A stretch of 64,000 nt of DNA from Piezodorus guildinii (GCA_023052935.1 CM041292.1:172298900-172362899); one strand, 5' to 3'; numbered from the stretch's first letter, positions 45,170-56,719 are shown. Made by a program: numbers and translations. Notes: generated from the letters alone by a model not told the origin.

Positions 45170-45496
45170 ATAGATATGACCATAACTCAGTTATTTTTGA
45201 AGATAGAGACAAATATGTATAGCGTTTTAAGCGCGATAAACAAAAAAATAAAAACGAAAAAAATTGAAATCTTGACTCCGTGATTTTCGATGATAAAGAC
45301 TAAATTTATTAGTGTTTTCTAACCAAAAATCCGCTAATAGTTAGAAAAAAGCATAGAATTTTTTTTTTAATTTTACCCATAAATACGCCCATAACTCAGT
45401 TATTTTTAAAGGTAGAGAAAAATATTTATAGGGCTCATAAATCACTAAAGCGCCATAAAACAAAAAACTAAACAAAAATAAATGTTGATCTATATA
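45170..45496 (+). repeat. Family B copy, tandem-unit part (split by a LINE)
   Basis: Units with AACTCAGTTATTTTT occur near 45187 and 45396, with a diverged unit between them (near 45285), about 105 bp apart. The copy breaks after TGTTGATCTATATA (45483-45496). The left end of the family is missing. Confidence 0.75.
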
Positions 45497-45898
45497 ATAA
45501 TAATAGGTTTACCGAACCCGATGACTCGCCCAATGTTCGCCGGTCAAGCCCAAGCCCCCGAGATCAGCCTTAATGCAATCCTCCCATCGACGCTTCGGCC
45601 TACCTTTCGGACGCCTACCAGTCGGTTCAGCGAATACCAACTTTCTCGGAATCCGTTCCTCACCGAGCCCAACAACTTTACGCGCCCATTTGAGTCTCCG
45701 CGATGCTATCAACTCAATTATATTCACAGGGTACAAACTCCGCAATTCCGCGTTGTGCAACCTTCTAAACTCCCCAGTCGTAAGAATAATAGTTTTATAA
45801 ATTCTAACCTTTAAGTTTTTAGACTGAAGCCACGAGCTAAGTAATTTAGCAACTGAATAATAACACGCATTTCCCACCTTTAACCGGGACTTTATTTC
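45497..45898 (-). mobile_element. RTE-like LINE, 5'-truncated, with 14-bp target duplication
   Basis: The minus strand encodes the C-terminal end of a reverse transcriptase protein. It includes KVRIYKTIILTTGEFRRLHN, then RRLKWARKVVGLGEERIPRK, then RRPKGRPKRRWEDCIKADL, the usual basic end of RTE-like and related elements. The frame is open for about 120 codons. The 3' end on this strand is CGGGTTCGGTAAACC followed by TATTATTATT. TGTTGATCTATATA is duplicated exactly at 45483-45496 and 45899-45912. It is a young insertion into family B. Confidence 0.9.
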
Positions 45899-46128
45899 TG
45901 TTGATCTATATATTCTTACAAAATGAAAAAAGAATCATTGAAATTGGTTCAGAACTAGCATAGATATGCGTTTTGAAATTAGCGAAGGTGATATTACATT
46001 TTTCTTAGAATTATTTATTGCTTTTATATTAGTTAATTACTTATAAGCATCTATATAAACAGTTAAACCCTAATATAGTTATTTGGAAATAATAAACCAC
46101 TGTTTAATAATTTGCAGTGTTTTTTATT
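45899..46128 (+). repeat. Family B copy, right part (split by a LINE)
   Basis: It resumes at TGTTGATCTATATATTC. It then carries GAATCATTGAAATTGGTTCA, TATAAACAGTTAAACCCTAA and the right end AATAATAAACCACTGTTTAA..TTTGCAGTG. Confidence 0.75.
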
Positions 46129-47524
46129 GTTTTGTTTTTTAAAGAACACGTTTTATTAAGTAATATTACAATATGGACAATAATAATAAGACTTGAAGTA
46201 ATTAACCGTTTCGTATTGTTATTAGCAGTAAAAACTATAAAATATAAGACAATTTAATATTTAACTGAAGTACAATTGAAAATAAATTAGAAATATTTAC
46301 CCTCGCTGAAAACACATGAAAAATATTTCAACTGTTTAGGAAGTCCCAGAATCGATTCAGCATAAATCTTCGCCATCGTATCTGAAGTGGTCGGGGCTTT
46401 GCGAGTTCCTCATATATCACAGTCTTTCTCCCAAGGGGTTAATAGCACTTTATGTCGGTCTTTGGAAGAAGTTACTCCGAAATCTTTGGCAGGGTCTGAA
46501 ATTGTTTGAATGTCCGAGTTCGTTGGTTGTCAGCCATTTATGACTTGAATGGTATGTCTAAAATTACTAGATTCCCGGTAGACTTTTACCGAAAATTTAA
46601 ACATATATATTATGAACATTATGAAGTTAACGTCACCGTCACGTACGGCCTCAATAGCATTAGCTATTGGGAATCGTCAACTGGCCGATATGACTCACCC
46701 GAACAAAAATAACATCAATAGCCGGCGGTCTTTGAAGGGGGCTTGTGTTAGTCGGTTAGTCGTTATCGCTTTTATTACACTTCTGTCTAGAAAAAAATGT
46801 GGTCAAAAAAAAAAAAAAAAAAAGAATATAGTGAGTTTAAACCAACAAAGAAGAAAAATACTCTTATTAAAAAGTATCATTAATACTAACAAGAAAAGGA
46901 TGATTTTCTTCTCTGTGAAACTAGACATTAAATTATCAGCATATGCTAAATATTAGGGGCCAAAACTTCCCAGGAGTCTCATAAAAAAATCGGAATGTTT
47001 GTGCATGAAAAACCGATTTTATTTAATATCTCTGATTCTAGTGAAGGTAGAAAAAAAATGTTGGTATGAAAACTAATCTATTACAAAGCAAAATAATTAA
47101 AAATATAAGCCATTAAAATATTTAATTTTTATGGTTGGTTCTAACCCTAAAAATATTAATAATCTCGTCAAAACAGTACTTTTAATAAGGTTTCCTAAAA
47201 ACTGTGCTCAGATTAAAATTCCTCACTCTAAAAAAAAAAATATTAGTATTTGTTATTAAAATTTAATTTCATTATATAACTTATATCAGAAACAGAAAAA
47301 GTGGATAGTACTATGAAATAAGTTTATTAACACACAAACTTGTTTTTCTTTCACTTACTTATCAATAAAATATATTAGATGGGAAAGTTGGTTGGGATCA
47401 TAAAAAATCACACTAATAAGAAAAAAATCTAAGATGATAGGCCTTAAGGTGCCTTGCTTGCTTTTGGATAGACCAAAATGATAACAGACATCAAAAATCC
47501 TCCAAAGTATTGGAAAGTGGAAAT
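46129..47524. other. Region without recognisable genes
   Basis: A balanced patch at 46360-46780 has two overlapping open frames with no domain. An A-run lies at 46805-46823. The rest is AT-rich. Confidence 0.45.
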
Positions 47525-48235
47525 AAAAAGTGGGGGGAAAAAAATAGAAATTCTCCCGAATTTCAAATATGTCGGAAAGTGGCATCAGTGGCAATGGTCT
47601 ACAGAAGAAAGCTATATAATCTAGACAAAACAAAATTGAAGTAGCCTTTCAACTCACGAAAGACACTAACAAAAAAATTCAATTTCCTGGAATGCCAAGG
47701 TAAGGCACTACAATACAGCAGTCAAGCCTGAAGCCCTGTATGATGCGGAAACGCTGTCCATCACTACAGATGGTCCAATGGAAAAGTTGGAGATTAAGGA
47801 GCGGAAAATTCTAAGGGAAATTCTAGGTCCCAAATTACATAATAACAAGATGTATCACGTTACAAATGAGATCCTGTATAGGAAATCCGAAAAAAAAACC
47901 CGATACAATAAGGAAAAGGAGGATTGACTTCTATGGTTATATCATGAGAATAGATCCATGAAGGATAAATAAAAGAATCTTCGAATTTTTCCGCAAACAA
48001 ACCAAGAAAACAAAACCGAACTGGTTTAAAAATCCACGAGAGTTAAAAATTGCATAAGAGATATTAATGCCCAGATCTGCGAAGAGCATTACATAGTTCA
48101 AAATGAAAAGGTTCCAGGAGAGGGTCTAGACCAAACTGCTATACCGAGGAGAGGAGGGTAAGATCTGAGAGGATGAAGAAATACTGGGCAGGCAAAATAT
48201 CACATAGCCGCAAACAATGATTGAGCTAACGGGTT
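47525..48235 (+). mobile_element. RTE-like LINE reverse-transcriptase relic
   Basis: Pieces include ILPNFKYVGKW near 47555, then AKVRHYNTAVKPEALYDAET, then KLEIKERKILREILGPKL and VTNEILYRKSEKKT. Further on the frame breaks, with LLWLYHENRS and AQICEEHYIVQNEK. The order matches the thumb region of RTE-like elements. There are many stops, so it is older than the copy at 45497. Confidence 0.75.
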
Positions 48236-48301
48236 GCAACTTACCTCAAAATGGGTGAAACGAATAAAAAAATAATTAAAAAAATCAAATTAAATAAGAT
48301 T

Positions 48302-48304
<3 letters not shown>

Positions 48305-48344
<40 letters not shown>

Positions 48345-48358
48345 TATATATTATATAC
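48305..48358. repeat. (TA)n microsatellite
   Basis: Two adjoining TA runs, just before a hammerhead-like motif. Confidence 0.95.
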
Positions 48359-48373
48359 ATACACAGACTTGTG

Positions 48374-48416
48374 TGTCGACGTTTTAGCCTAAATTGTAGG
48401 CCTTCATCAGGGCTAA
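48374..48416 (-). ncRNA. Hammerhead-like motif, mutated
   Basis: On the minus strand CTGATGA (48404-48410) is followed by a GCCTA/TAGGC hairpin with a 5-base loop, then TAAAACGTCGAC where GAAAC would be expected. The core therefore has one box intact and one mutated. Such motifs are known in Penelope-like elements. Activity is unlikely. Confidence 0.4.
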
Positions 48417-48544
48417 GATAACAACCAATTTTTTTTGTTCTAATATTTATTTATTTATAATAAATGTTTCGACGAAATCATTATTTGCTATATGCAAAAA
48501 AAACAACACATTTCAATAAGCAAATGTTATATTTCGAATGGCTA

Positions 48545-48905
48545 ATTCATCGAATCTCTAGGCCACCGCCCAAAAAAGTCGTCGGGGTGGATTGCACGGA
48601 TTGGAGGTGGATTAAAGTATGTAGTTGGTTCATGTTTTAAGTCATTCTGTCGTGGAAATTTCTATAATACTCTTTAGCAGTACCCGACATTGTCCGCAAG
48701 TCCAAGTCGTTGTGGAGTAATTCGTATGTCGCATAGAATGATAGCTCCATAGCTCTATCCCGTATTTCTATAAATTTCCCCCAACCATCTTCCTCATCTA
48801 ATTTCTCTACGGTCAACAAAACTCCATCATTATTTCTATAAGGGTTTGGTGAGTGCTCTGTGGGTAGTGATTTTGGTGTGAAAAGATGACATTGATCGTT
48901 TGTCA
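48545..48905 (-). mobile_element. Jockey-type LINE fragment with internal deletion
   Basis: The minus strand holds the end of the element: YATYELLHNDLDLRTMSGTA and KEYYRNFHDRM, then a stop. Just upstream the bases TACGGGATAGAGCTATGG encode YGIELW in another frame, so the region between these two motifs has been lost. It is related to 5173-5770. Confidence 0.75.
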
Positions 48906-50354
48906 AGGAGCCTGAATAATGGGTGAAATCTAATGGAAACTTCGTTTAATTATGTTCGATCTATATCATAAAACGAGGGTCAAAATTGAATAGAAGTCCT
49001 CTTATGTAATATAATACTTATTAATTATTTTTCATGAAAATTCAACAATTTTAATTTTATTTAAAAAAAGTTAATTTGAGCAAGATAATCTTGGGATTAG
49101 TATTGAGCTAAAAAAAAGAAGATAAATTTATGATATGAACCTGGAAGATGAAAAACTATTCATAGCTTGAAGGAAATAGCGTATTATGTTTATTATATTC
49201 TAAAAGTTGCTAGGTATAACGTCACCAAGCTGGAAAGATATTTCCATTCATGAAGCGACCGGACATCCTCTTTCAACTTTCATTCAACAAAGTTATTTTC
49301 GAACCTAGTGACAGATAGGTCATCTAAATGTGTATGATGAAAGTTCAAAGAGCATGCATGATATTCTTCCACAGTTAGGAAACCAAAATAACCAATAATA
49401 CACCGGAAGACTATCCAATATTATTACTGAACGCACCGGTTAATTTTATTTTGGGTCAGTTGACATTTCGACAAAGGATGTGAGCTCTAACCTGTCATCC
49501 AGTAAATTTGACTCAGGTTACTACATACTACGTTTCTAGAAATACATTGATATTAGTAATACATACATGTTTAAAGCTATGTCTTTATATTCTGAATTTG
49601 CTGCAGATTGGAATAATTTATACACATCATGAAGCTTTCGCATTGGATACAAAACAAATATGTTCACATAATATCTCTAGCATACACTATCAGATCTATG
49701 ATGCTTTACCTAAAACTCCAACATTAATTAAATCTTTTCAGACTGATACTACAAGCAGACATGAAAATTCTAGAATTTTCTGCAACAATATTACAAACAT
49801 TTGCATGAGAAAAACCATTCATAGTCCTTTACTTATTAGTAGTCACTAAACCTCTGTTATTTTACTTGACAAGTAACAGGGTTTTCTTTGCTAAATGATA
49901 CACTATTTTACTTTTTATCCAATTAAATATCAATTGGAATATTTTATGATAGTACTAGTTTTTTTTTGTTCGAATAAAATTTTAAATAGAGAAAATATTT
50001 TAATGACCTTTAGGAGGCATCAAACTTATAATAAATTCCTTAGGACGAAAGTTGCTCTTCTAAAACAAAAAATAATAGGCAAAGACCTCGGTTTTAGTTC
50101 ATCATAAATTTAACGACAGTATGCCTGAGTCATCGCGACATAAACGCTTGAAAAGCTATTGCGAAAACAATAACTTCTGTTAAGGTCTTAGTTAACGACG
50201 TTATGATAGAAATAGATATGCCTGGTTCTATTTTCTATTGGTTCAGAATTCTTACGTCTAATATAGTATAATACAGAATATAGAATAGAATAAAATACAT
50301 AAGCAGATATAGAAATATCTAATATAGAATCAGATATAATATAGAAGCATAGGC
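48906..50354. other. Region without recognisable genes
   Basis: AT-rich. The 113-codon frame at 49508-49849 shows no domain. An (ATAGAAT)n-like stretch occurs at 50255-50350. Confidence 0.5.
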
Positions 50355-51115
50355 TTAATTTTGGCGGAAGATCCTATGAAACTGAAATTTCATATTTGAG
50401 ACAACTATACGCCTGAGATAATATAGAAAATTTTTCATCAATATCAGCTAGCCAGAAGTGCCACTTTATACTATGCATTTCGCACCTTTTTACGATTTTC
50501 TCAAAAATGGGTCTAACGGTTTGGATTTAACTCGCTATATCCATGTAAAATTTAATACCATGTAGGTTTCATTCTGATTGAAACAGTCTGACAGGGCTTA
50601 AATGCCGATATTTTCTTCCTCTAAACTACCTTTAATTTTGTAGATTATATAAAAATAACCATATAGACTTGTTATCATTGTTAAAAAACAGGTAAATATA
50701 TAAGTAGAACGAATTCGATACCCAACTAAAGTAGAAAACTGAAAAAATATAGTTTTTTGTTTTTGAACATAAGAAGAGTAATATAGATGTATAATATACC
50801 GTTGGAAAGCTAAAGATTTTGGAAAAAATATTATCTTATACACAACCTTGTAAAAGTTAATAAATAGTTATAAAAGGCCGATTTGTTATATATAATAATA
50901 TAGAATGTTTTAACGAAATAAAATGTTTTAACGATTGTTTTATATAATAATATAATCGATTTTTTAATGAAACACATATTTATATAGAAATTCAATTTAA
51001 TTAATTCTTTATTAGTTTCACTCATTTTTATCTCTAACTGTATTTGAAATTCTTTAATCGATTTTAACAACGGAGGTAAGTGAAAGTCGTGTGTTGCCCG
51101 CACCAGATTTTTATT
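50355..51115 (+). repeat. Family A repeat, 5'-truncated copy
   Basis: It starts at GAAACTGAAATTTCATATTT and runs collinear with 29720-30437. Landmarks are CCTTTTTACGATTTTCTCAA, TAATATACCGTTGGAAAGC and the 3' end ACGGAGGTAAGTGAAAGTCG. A short segment near 50880-50950 is duplicated (AATAATATA..TTTTAACGA). Confidence 0.8.
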
Positions 51116-51289
51116 TTTTCTTTGATATAAAATACAATTACTACTCAGTAAGTCTATTGTTATCTACTATTACTAGCCATCTGCTAGTCAATAGCTCGAT
51201 CCCACGCTAATACCATTTTTCAGGATGGCTATCATAGAAGTCTCGGAGCGGAATGTCCAGTTGGATACGTATCATAATAAGTATTTATT
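51116..51289. other. Spacer without recognised features
   Basis: No recognised content. Confidence 0.4.
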
Positions 51290-51530
51290 ATTATCATCGA
51301 TAAGGTTAATCCTTGAGGCTTAAGGATATAATTAGTTAGTGGAGAGGTGGAAGGGGTTAATTCCTTAACCTAATTGGAGGGTTGAGATGAAATCTTATAA
51401 AGGCGGGTCAATCTCCTCTCAAGCCTCAAGTAAGGATCGATATTTCGTGTCAGTGTTATAGTATCCGTCTCAGCTAGCCCGATAATTAGCAACGCCAACC
51501 CCGAAATATGCTATTGCGATATTATCTTTC
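51290..51530 (+). promoter_or_regulatory. Balanced-composition island with TATA box and nested hairpins
   Basis: TATAAAGG starts at 51396. CTTGAGGCTT (51312-51321) pairs with AAGCCTCAAG (51421-51430), and GGTTAATTCCTTAACC (51356-51371) is a small hairpin inside. The layout (hairpins, TATA box, transcript-start-like TCAGTGTTATAG) would fit a solo LTR or a promoter. No matching second LTR is in the window. Confidence 0.2.
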
Positions 51531-51828
51531 ATGTAACTCATAGAGGGACAACAAAGTTTTTGAAGCTTGCAAAAAGAAATTTGGCATTTTTTCAAGAAAG
51601 TCTAGTAAATTTAGATTTATTTAGTAATATCAGAGTGATTCTCATTACTAACATAGCGAATGTAAGTTATTTTTTCATCTCCAGTAGCAAACTTTAAATC
51701 CCAGGCAGTTTAAATCACACATCAAGATGATCATACTTCCATAAAGTGAGTTAACCAGAGAGATCATAATCCATTACAGGATGGGATCGGCTGAAAATAA
51801 CTGTCAGTCTTTTTTTTTTCTTTCAGTT
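51531..51828. other. Spacer without recognised features
   Basis: No recognised content except a short T-run. Confidence 0.4.
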
Positions 51829-52052
51829 ATATATGAAATATATAGTAAGGGAAAGTATTGCAATAGTGAAAATCTTTGAATTCCAGTTTTATCGGAAATA
51901 CACGTTTTAGGGTCCCCTGAGTCCAAACGACCAAGTCCCGCAAAAAGGTCTGTGTGTCTGTGGTAAGTCCAGCGCGAAAACGAAAAGTCTTATGAAACTG
52001 AAATTTCATATTTAAGACAACTATACGCCCGTGATGTTACAGCAACTTTTTA
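51829..52052 (+). repeat. Family A repeat, 5'-end fragment
   Basis: It begins ATATATGAAATATATAGTAA and contains CACGTTTTAGGGTCCCCTGA, GACCAAGTCCCGCAAAAAGG and CATATTTAAGACAACTATAC. It stops where the copy at 50355 would take over, so the two adjacent copies together hold the whole family in swapped order. Confidence 0.75.
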
Positions 52053-52787
52053 AAGATAATTAAGATCTTACATAAAATAACAACACTTTATTCATTGTTC
52101 GACTGACAGCAAAGTTATATGTATTAATTTATCGTAAACGCATATAAATTAGCAAAAAATGAAACAGTTGCGAAGAGAGAATTGCGGGATACTGCTTGTT
52201 TAAGATATATTTTCGAAGAGAGTGTATGCAATGTATTATAAATGTGTGTGTAGGCCGAAGTATGATATTGTAGTTCACTTCTACGTGTAATTTAAGTAGT
52301 AGGAAGATATCTCTATTCAAATCACAAGATTACATGAGCGTGGAAGGGTGAAACAAACATATTTTTTCAACATTTTTTTTAGACAAACAAACATATTTAA
52401 GATAAAAGTTATGAAATTAAAAGGTATTAGCACAAATGCATAGTCAAAAACTGTTTTTACTTCCAACCACGCACTTTATTTTCAAATTTATTCAAGTAGG
52501 CATTCAAATAAGTGGATGTCTAAAGAACTGTTAATTTTTTTTTTGTTATCTTCATCTTTCCCGTTATGTTAGAAATGATAATACGGGTGGCGTCCATTTT
52601 TAACCGAGTTATTAAAGTATGAAATTACAAGAGCAAAAAACTGTTCCTCGATTGCGACCGATTATTTTCTCACAGACTTTTCCGTGTCAAGTAAGACGCC
52701 CAGACTTCATAAATAACTATAATAACGATAGAAAAAAAAACAAATATAATAACAGAAAAGTAAGACGAAAATTACTTTATTACAAAA
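52053..52787. other. Region without recognisable genes
   Basis: AT-rich, nothing recognised. Confidence 0.45.
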
Positions 52788-53016
52788 GATAGAAACCATT
52801 GACGTCAGCCAGACGTCTGCAATATTAATCATTCTTAACAAAAAAAATTTGTTTACTAAAAATTGGTTGCGATAGAGAGAAGAGAGAATTTACTCGAGAG
52901 AAGAGGGTAGGCATTAATATTTTCTAAAACCTTCAGATTTCTAACGGTAAATTGTAAATCTGTAACATGCATTCTTATATTCAGGAAAGAAATTACAAAA
53001 AAGAACATTTTAGCTC
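52788..53016 (+). repeat. 229-bp near-identical duplication, copy 1
   Basis: The block matches 57947-58175 at all but one of 229 positions (CATTCTTAT here, CATTCATAT there). The left flanks differ: TTACAAAA here and the family C end there. Here the right side joins mariner coding sequence directly. It has no open frame, no inverted ends and no tail. Confidence 0.92.
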
Positions 53017-53676
53017 GAACATTTGGTACGAGTTTAAACTCGGCCATTCATCAGCTGAGGCCGCTAGAAATATTTGCAAGGCGTTTGGGGAAGGGAGTGT
53101 TAATGAACGGACTATTCGCCGTCGGTTTGCTAAGTTTTCAGCTGGAGATACCGACTTGGAAAACTTTCCCCGAGGAAGACCTCCGTCCGTAATAGACAAC
53201 GTTGTCCTCAAACATGCAGTAGAAGGAAACCCCTACTAAACAGTTAATGGACTCTCAGCACAACTAAATGCAAGTGCATCTACCGTTTCCATACATTTAA
53301 AGTGTATTGAGAAAGTAAAAAAGCACGATACATGGTTACCTCATGATCTCACTGAGCGGGCTACGAAGTTCTTCCGCACCCACCATATTCTCCCGACTTG
53401 TCTCCAACAGATTACCACCTGTTCAGGAATTTAGACAACTTCGTCAAAGGAAAACTTTTTGAAAATTATGATCAATTGAAAAGTGCGTTTTCCGATTTTG
53501 TTTCACTTCAAAGCTCAGAGTTTTTCAGTTCGGGGATAAAAAAGTTGGTGTCACGTTGGGAAAAATGTGTAGAAAAATAAGGTAAATACTTCGAATAAAA
53601 TTATCTTGTTTTCATATCGTATTTTTTTATAGAAATCCTTTACCTTGAAAACGGAACTTTCTGTGACACAACCCAA
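53017..53676 (+). pseudogene. Mariner transposase copy 1, lacking its 5' end and catalytic centre
   Basis: Bases 53022-53237 encode the DNA-binding domain: YEFKLGHSSAEAARNICKAF, then NERTIRRRFAKFSAGD, then GRPPSVIDNVVLKHAVEGNP, then a stop at 53238. Further on WLPHDLTER is joined directly to GYEVLP-type sequence, so the block with the first two catalytic aspartates is deleted. YSPDLSPTDYHLFRNLDNF with the third aspartate follows. The last part (53398-53580) is open. The right terminal repeat ends ..GTGACACAACCCAA at 53676 before TA. The left terminal repeat is absent because the 229-bp block takes its place. Confidence 0.9.
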
Positions 53677-54104
53677 TAAAATAAGATGGACTCAACAATC
53701 ATAGTAATTGTTAATAATGATTTTCTTACATTTAAGTATTTGAGACTTATTTTGTCTCCCAAAATATGTTTGATATCTAAGTATAATAGAGGAACCACCT
53801 CATATCTGGACTTGGGGCACGATACCCAATACCTACAGTACCAATCATAACACTCACTTTGACCGCCCTCTACCGCCTACCTTAATCCTCCTTACAATCC
53901 CTTACTATATGTACCCGGTTTGACGTCAAGAAAAATCACTCATGTAGTTACATTCTTTGTGCCAAGCTCATAGGAGACCTGGGAATGTACGCATGTAGTG
54001 CCTATATAATAAAAGTAGTATCTAATAAATTAGTATATAAATAAACCGTGTGCGATTCATGAGCTATATGGATGTGCTAGATGCATGGTATACCGCGAAT
54101 CTTC
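53677..54104. other. Region without recognisable genes
   Basis: A balanced patch at 53790-53990 has no recognised content. Confidence 0.4.
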
Positions 54105-54303
54105 TAGTTTGCCGATTTTGTAGAGAAAATCGCTGCAACATCTCATACGCTTCTAAAATATAAAATTTCAACTTCTCATTTTTGAGCTACACTTACCAAA
54201 TATACACAGGCAGGCCATTTTGCAGGACTTATAGATAGTTTGACTTCAGGGGACCCTAAAATTTTATATTTTACCCTTACTATATACATCATATCACTAA
54301 TCA
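54105..54303 (-). repeat. Family A repeat, diverged 5'-end fragment
   Basis: On the minus strand it reads ATATATAGTAAGGGTAAAAT, then TTTTAGGGTCCCCTGAAGTC, then TATTTGGTAAGTGTAGC. It is more diverged than the other copies. Confidence 0.6.
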
Positions 54304-54904
54304 TAAAACAATCAATCCACTAAGATCATCTATACAAACACCATTTGGTCATTTTAATGGATTTAATATTGCATTATAAATTACTCTTCGTTATAAGAGA
54401 AGCTGATGAAATAGGTTTCAAAGAGCTATAGCAAGGGCTTTAGGCACTAAATGATAGTGCGTGCGATTTAGATGGCCGTGATAAGGACGCAGCTGCTCAG
54501 TGCCAGGGGTGACTGTATCATGGCTCAGCAGATAAAGTAAGCAACTAGGGCAGAAGACTGTAGCATATAATAGACCGTGTTTGACAAAATAGATTGTTAA
54601 AACTGTTATTTACAATAATAATAATTATAATAATCTTTGCATATATTGTAATATAGTTATAATGATACTTACTATGATAACATTACTAACCTAACTTAAG
54701 AAACTTCAATAGTTTACAACTAATTCAGTTATTGACCACATCAAACACCGCATTTATAATAAATATCCATTTAAATTTAAGCAACATTTCAGGAATAAGA
54801 GGCTTTATTATTGAAAGTAACTATTTTTATTATAGTGTGTTATTAAGTTATACTTTATTATATTATATTTATAGTTTGTATATCTGTCTCGTAAAAAAAA
54901 AAAC
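54304..54904. other. Region without recognisable genes
   Basis: AT-rich with a small balanced patch near 54450-54570, unidentified. Confidence 0.45.
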
Positions 54905-55100
54905 AAAAAAAAAAACTCTAAAATCTTGGGCTCAGTCCATATAGAGACTGTTTCTAAGAGATCACACTCAGCCTTTGGGTCCCTACTTTATAGAGGCTGG
55001 TTCTGCCCCTAGAAGGTCTCCATACCCTAGGGTCACCCCCCGGCTGAAATAATATTCTACCACAGCTAGGATTCGAATCCAGGACCCAGAGAACACATGT
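54905..55100 (-). mobile_element. SINE-I copy, internally deleted
   Basis: On the minus strand it carries the B box GGATTCGAATCC, the GGGTATGGAGACCTTCTAGG block and the GTCTCTATATGGACTGAGCC 3' part. The part between (LINE-like middle with the CATTGCACTGCC segment) is deleted. Confidence 0.8.
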
Positions 55101-55162
55101 GTCTTATTATTGTCATCACACAAAGTCACGCAATTCAAGAGGATGTTACAAATACTAACAAT

Positions 55163-55350
55163 AAAAAGTCACCTGTGGGGTAGCGGCTAGTATAACAGCC
55201 TTCTATGCCCAAGGTTGCGGGTTCAAACCCAGCAGATGGCCTTAGAATTTTGTAAAGTGAGTAAAAAATCGTTAGTTATTGCATCCTTCTAAGAGGATAT
55301 AATATGGTGGTCACGAACTTTTGCTCGTAAAGATCTCTTTAGTTATTGAA
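55163..55350 (+). mobile_element. SINE-II copy, 3'-truncated
   Basis: The A-box region reads TGGGGTAGCGGCTAG and the B box GGTTCAAACCC, followed by AGCAGATGGCC. The body fades out after GGATATAATATGGTGGTC, shortly before the fold-back. Confidence 0.75.
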
Positions 55351-55510
55351 CAAACCATATGCAAAAGGGTATAGCCGGCTTAGGATAGCAAATCTGCCCC
55401 CGAGGCTTTTTTGACTCAAACTTTGGGATCAATTTGTGTCCAATAAAAATAATTCACCCCATTTTTTGGCTTTTTAATTCAAATGGTTTTTGAGATTTTT
55501 CAAAAAAACT

Positions 55511-56413
55511 CTTTTTTCGATTTTTTCAATAGTAAAATTTGAAAGTAATTAATGATGATTTTTCTCTAATTCTTAGTAGTCAAGGGCTTGAAAAAATTTT
55601 ATGGTCATGATTCTTAAACGAAAATCCAATTTTTAGCGAAAGAAATAAAACAAACATATGTATTTTATTAACCTTTTTGAAAAGTGTCAATCACCGATTT
55701 TTTTCAGAAAATGTCTTTTATATTCCTCTGTACTGTGGATTTTTTCGAAGTGGTGGAACAATATGAAAAAAAATATTAAAAAATTTTTCCCCGAAATCTT
55801 GCGTTTTAAAAACTTAGTTTTTAGATTATCGAAAAATGTGTAGACAATTATTTTTTTAACCGAAATTACATCCTTCATGACGAAATCCATAGAGAATACT
55901 TGAATAAGCGAGACCTTTAAAGAAATGATTGATAGAGGCTAAATGGACGACGTTACAGAGCGCTAGCCTGGCGCGCGTTTTGAAAAACATAGCTTTAATC
56001 CAATCATTGTGTAAAAAAATTATTGAAAAGGTTTTATAAGTAATATAATTTTGAATTTTTGGTGAGAAATAATTGTTTACACATTGTTCAATAATAATAA
56101 GAAATATAAGTTGAATGCGAGATTTCAGAAAAAAAAATAAGTTCTGTTCTTGTTCCACCACTTCGAAAAATCGGAAAAATTCCTGTGTAGAAAGGAGTAT
56201 AATAGACATTTTCTGAAAAAAATCGGTGATGGACAATATTCAAAATGGTTAAAAAAATACATATTTTGTTTTATTTCTTCCGCTACAAATTGGGTTTTCG
56301 TTTAAGAATCATGACCATAAAATTTTATCAAGCCCTTGACTCCTAAGAATCAGATAAAAAATCATCATTAATTAATTTCAAATTTTACTATTAAAAAAAT
56401 CGAAAAATCTAAA
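55511..56413. repeat. Large imperfect fold-back, about 300-bp arms
   Basis: The left arm (about 55511-55806) and the right arm (about 56115-56413) are reverse complements with scattered differences. Shared landmarks are ATTAATGATGATTTTT, CAAGGGCTTGA..AAATTTTATGGTCATGA, TTCTTAAACGAAAA, ATCACCGATTTTTTTCAGAA and TTCGAAGTGGTGGAACAA. About 310 bp lie between. The centre holds a small GC-rich knot (GCCTGGCGCGCG). The arms have no long open frame. It may be a fold-back transposon or an inverted duplication of a short element. A transcript through it would form a long double strand. Confidence 0.85.
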
Positions 56414-56652
56414 GATCCCCGCACTTACGGCTCGTAAGTGAACCATTTCAGTTCAAATTAAAAATTCAAATTATGCATATTTATAGAAAATAATTTTACT
56501 CTATAGACCTTAAAACTTATACACAATACAAAAAAAACTTGTTTTCCCACAAATTAAAATAAAACACAAAACGTCGATGAGTAAGCTACATCATAAACAC
56601 CTTGGGATGGTCAAAACATAGTCAGAAGGGAAGTAAAGAAATAATTCCGTTC

Positions 56653-56656
<4 letters not shown>
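56414..56656. other. Spacer without recognised features
   Basis: No recognised content. Confidence 0.4.

Positions 56657-56718
<62 letters not shown>
56657..56718. repeat. 62-base A-run
   Basis: A pure homopolymer. No SINE or LINE body is recognisable on its 5' side, so the element that supplied the tail, if any, is not one of the families described here. Confidence 0.97.

Positions 56719-56719
<1 letters not shown>

Noticed and set aside
46612..46956. 114-codon plus-strand gene
   Set aside because: It runs through a long A-run giving poly-lysine; no domain.
47355..47633. 92-codon minus-strand gene
   Set aside because: It is the antisense shadow of the RTE-like reverse transcriptase relic.
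49508..49849. 113-codon plus-strand gene
   Set aside because: AT-driven composition, no domain, no homologue recognised.
51396..51530. Viral long terminal repeat
   Set aside because: No second repeat, primer-binding site or retroviral coding sequence lies in the window; kept only as a low-confidence island.
55856..56236. 126-codon minus-strand gene
   Set aside because: It spans the loop and one arm of the fold-back; the mirrored arm has a similar frame that breaks.
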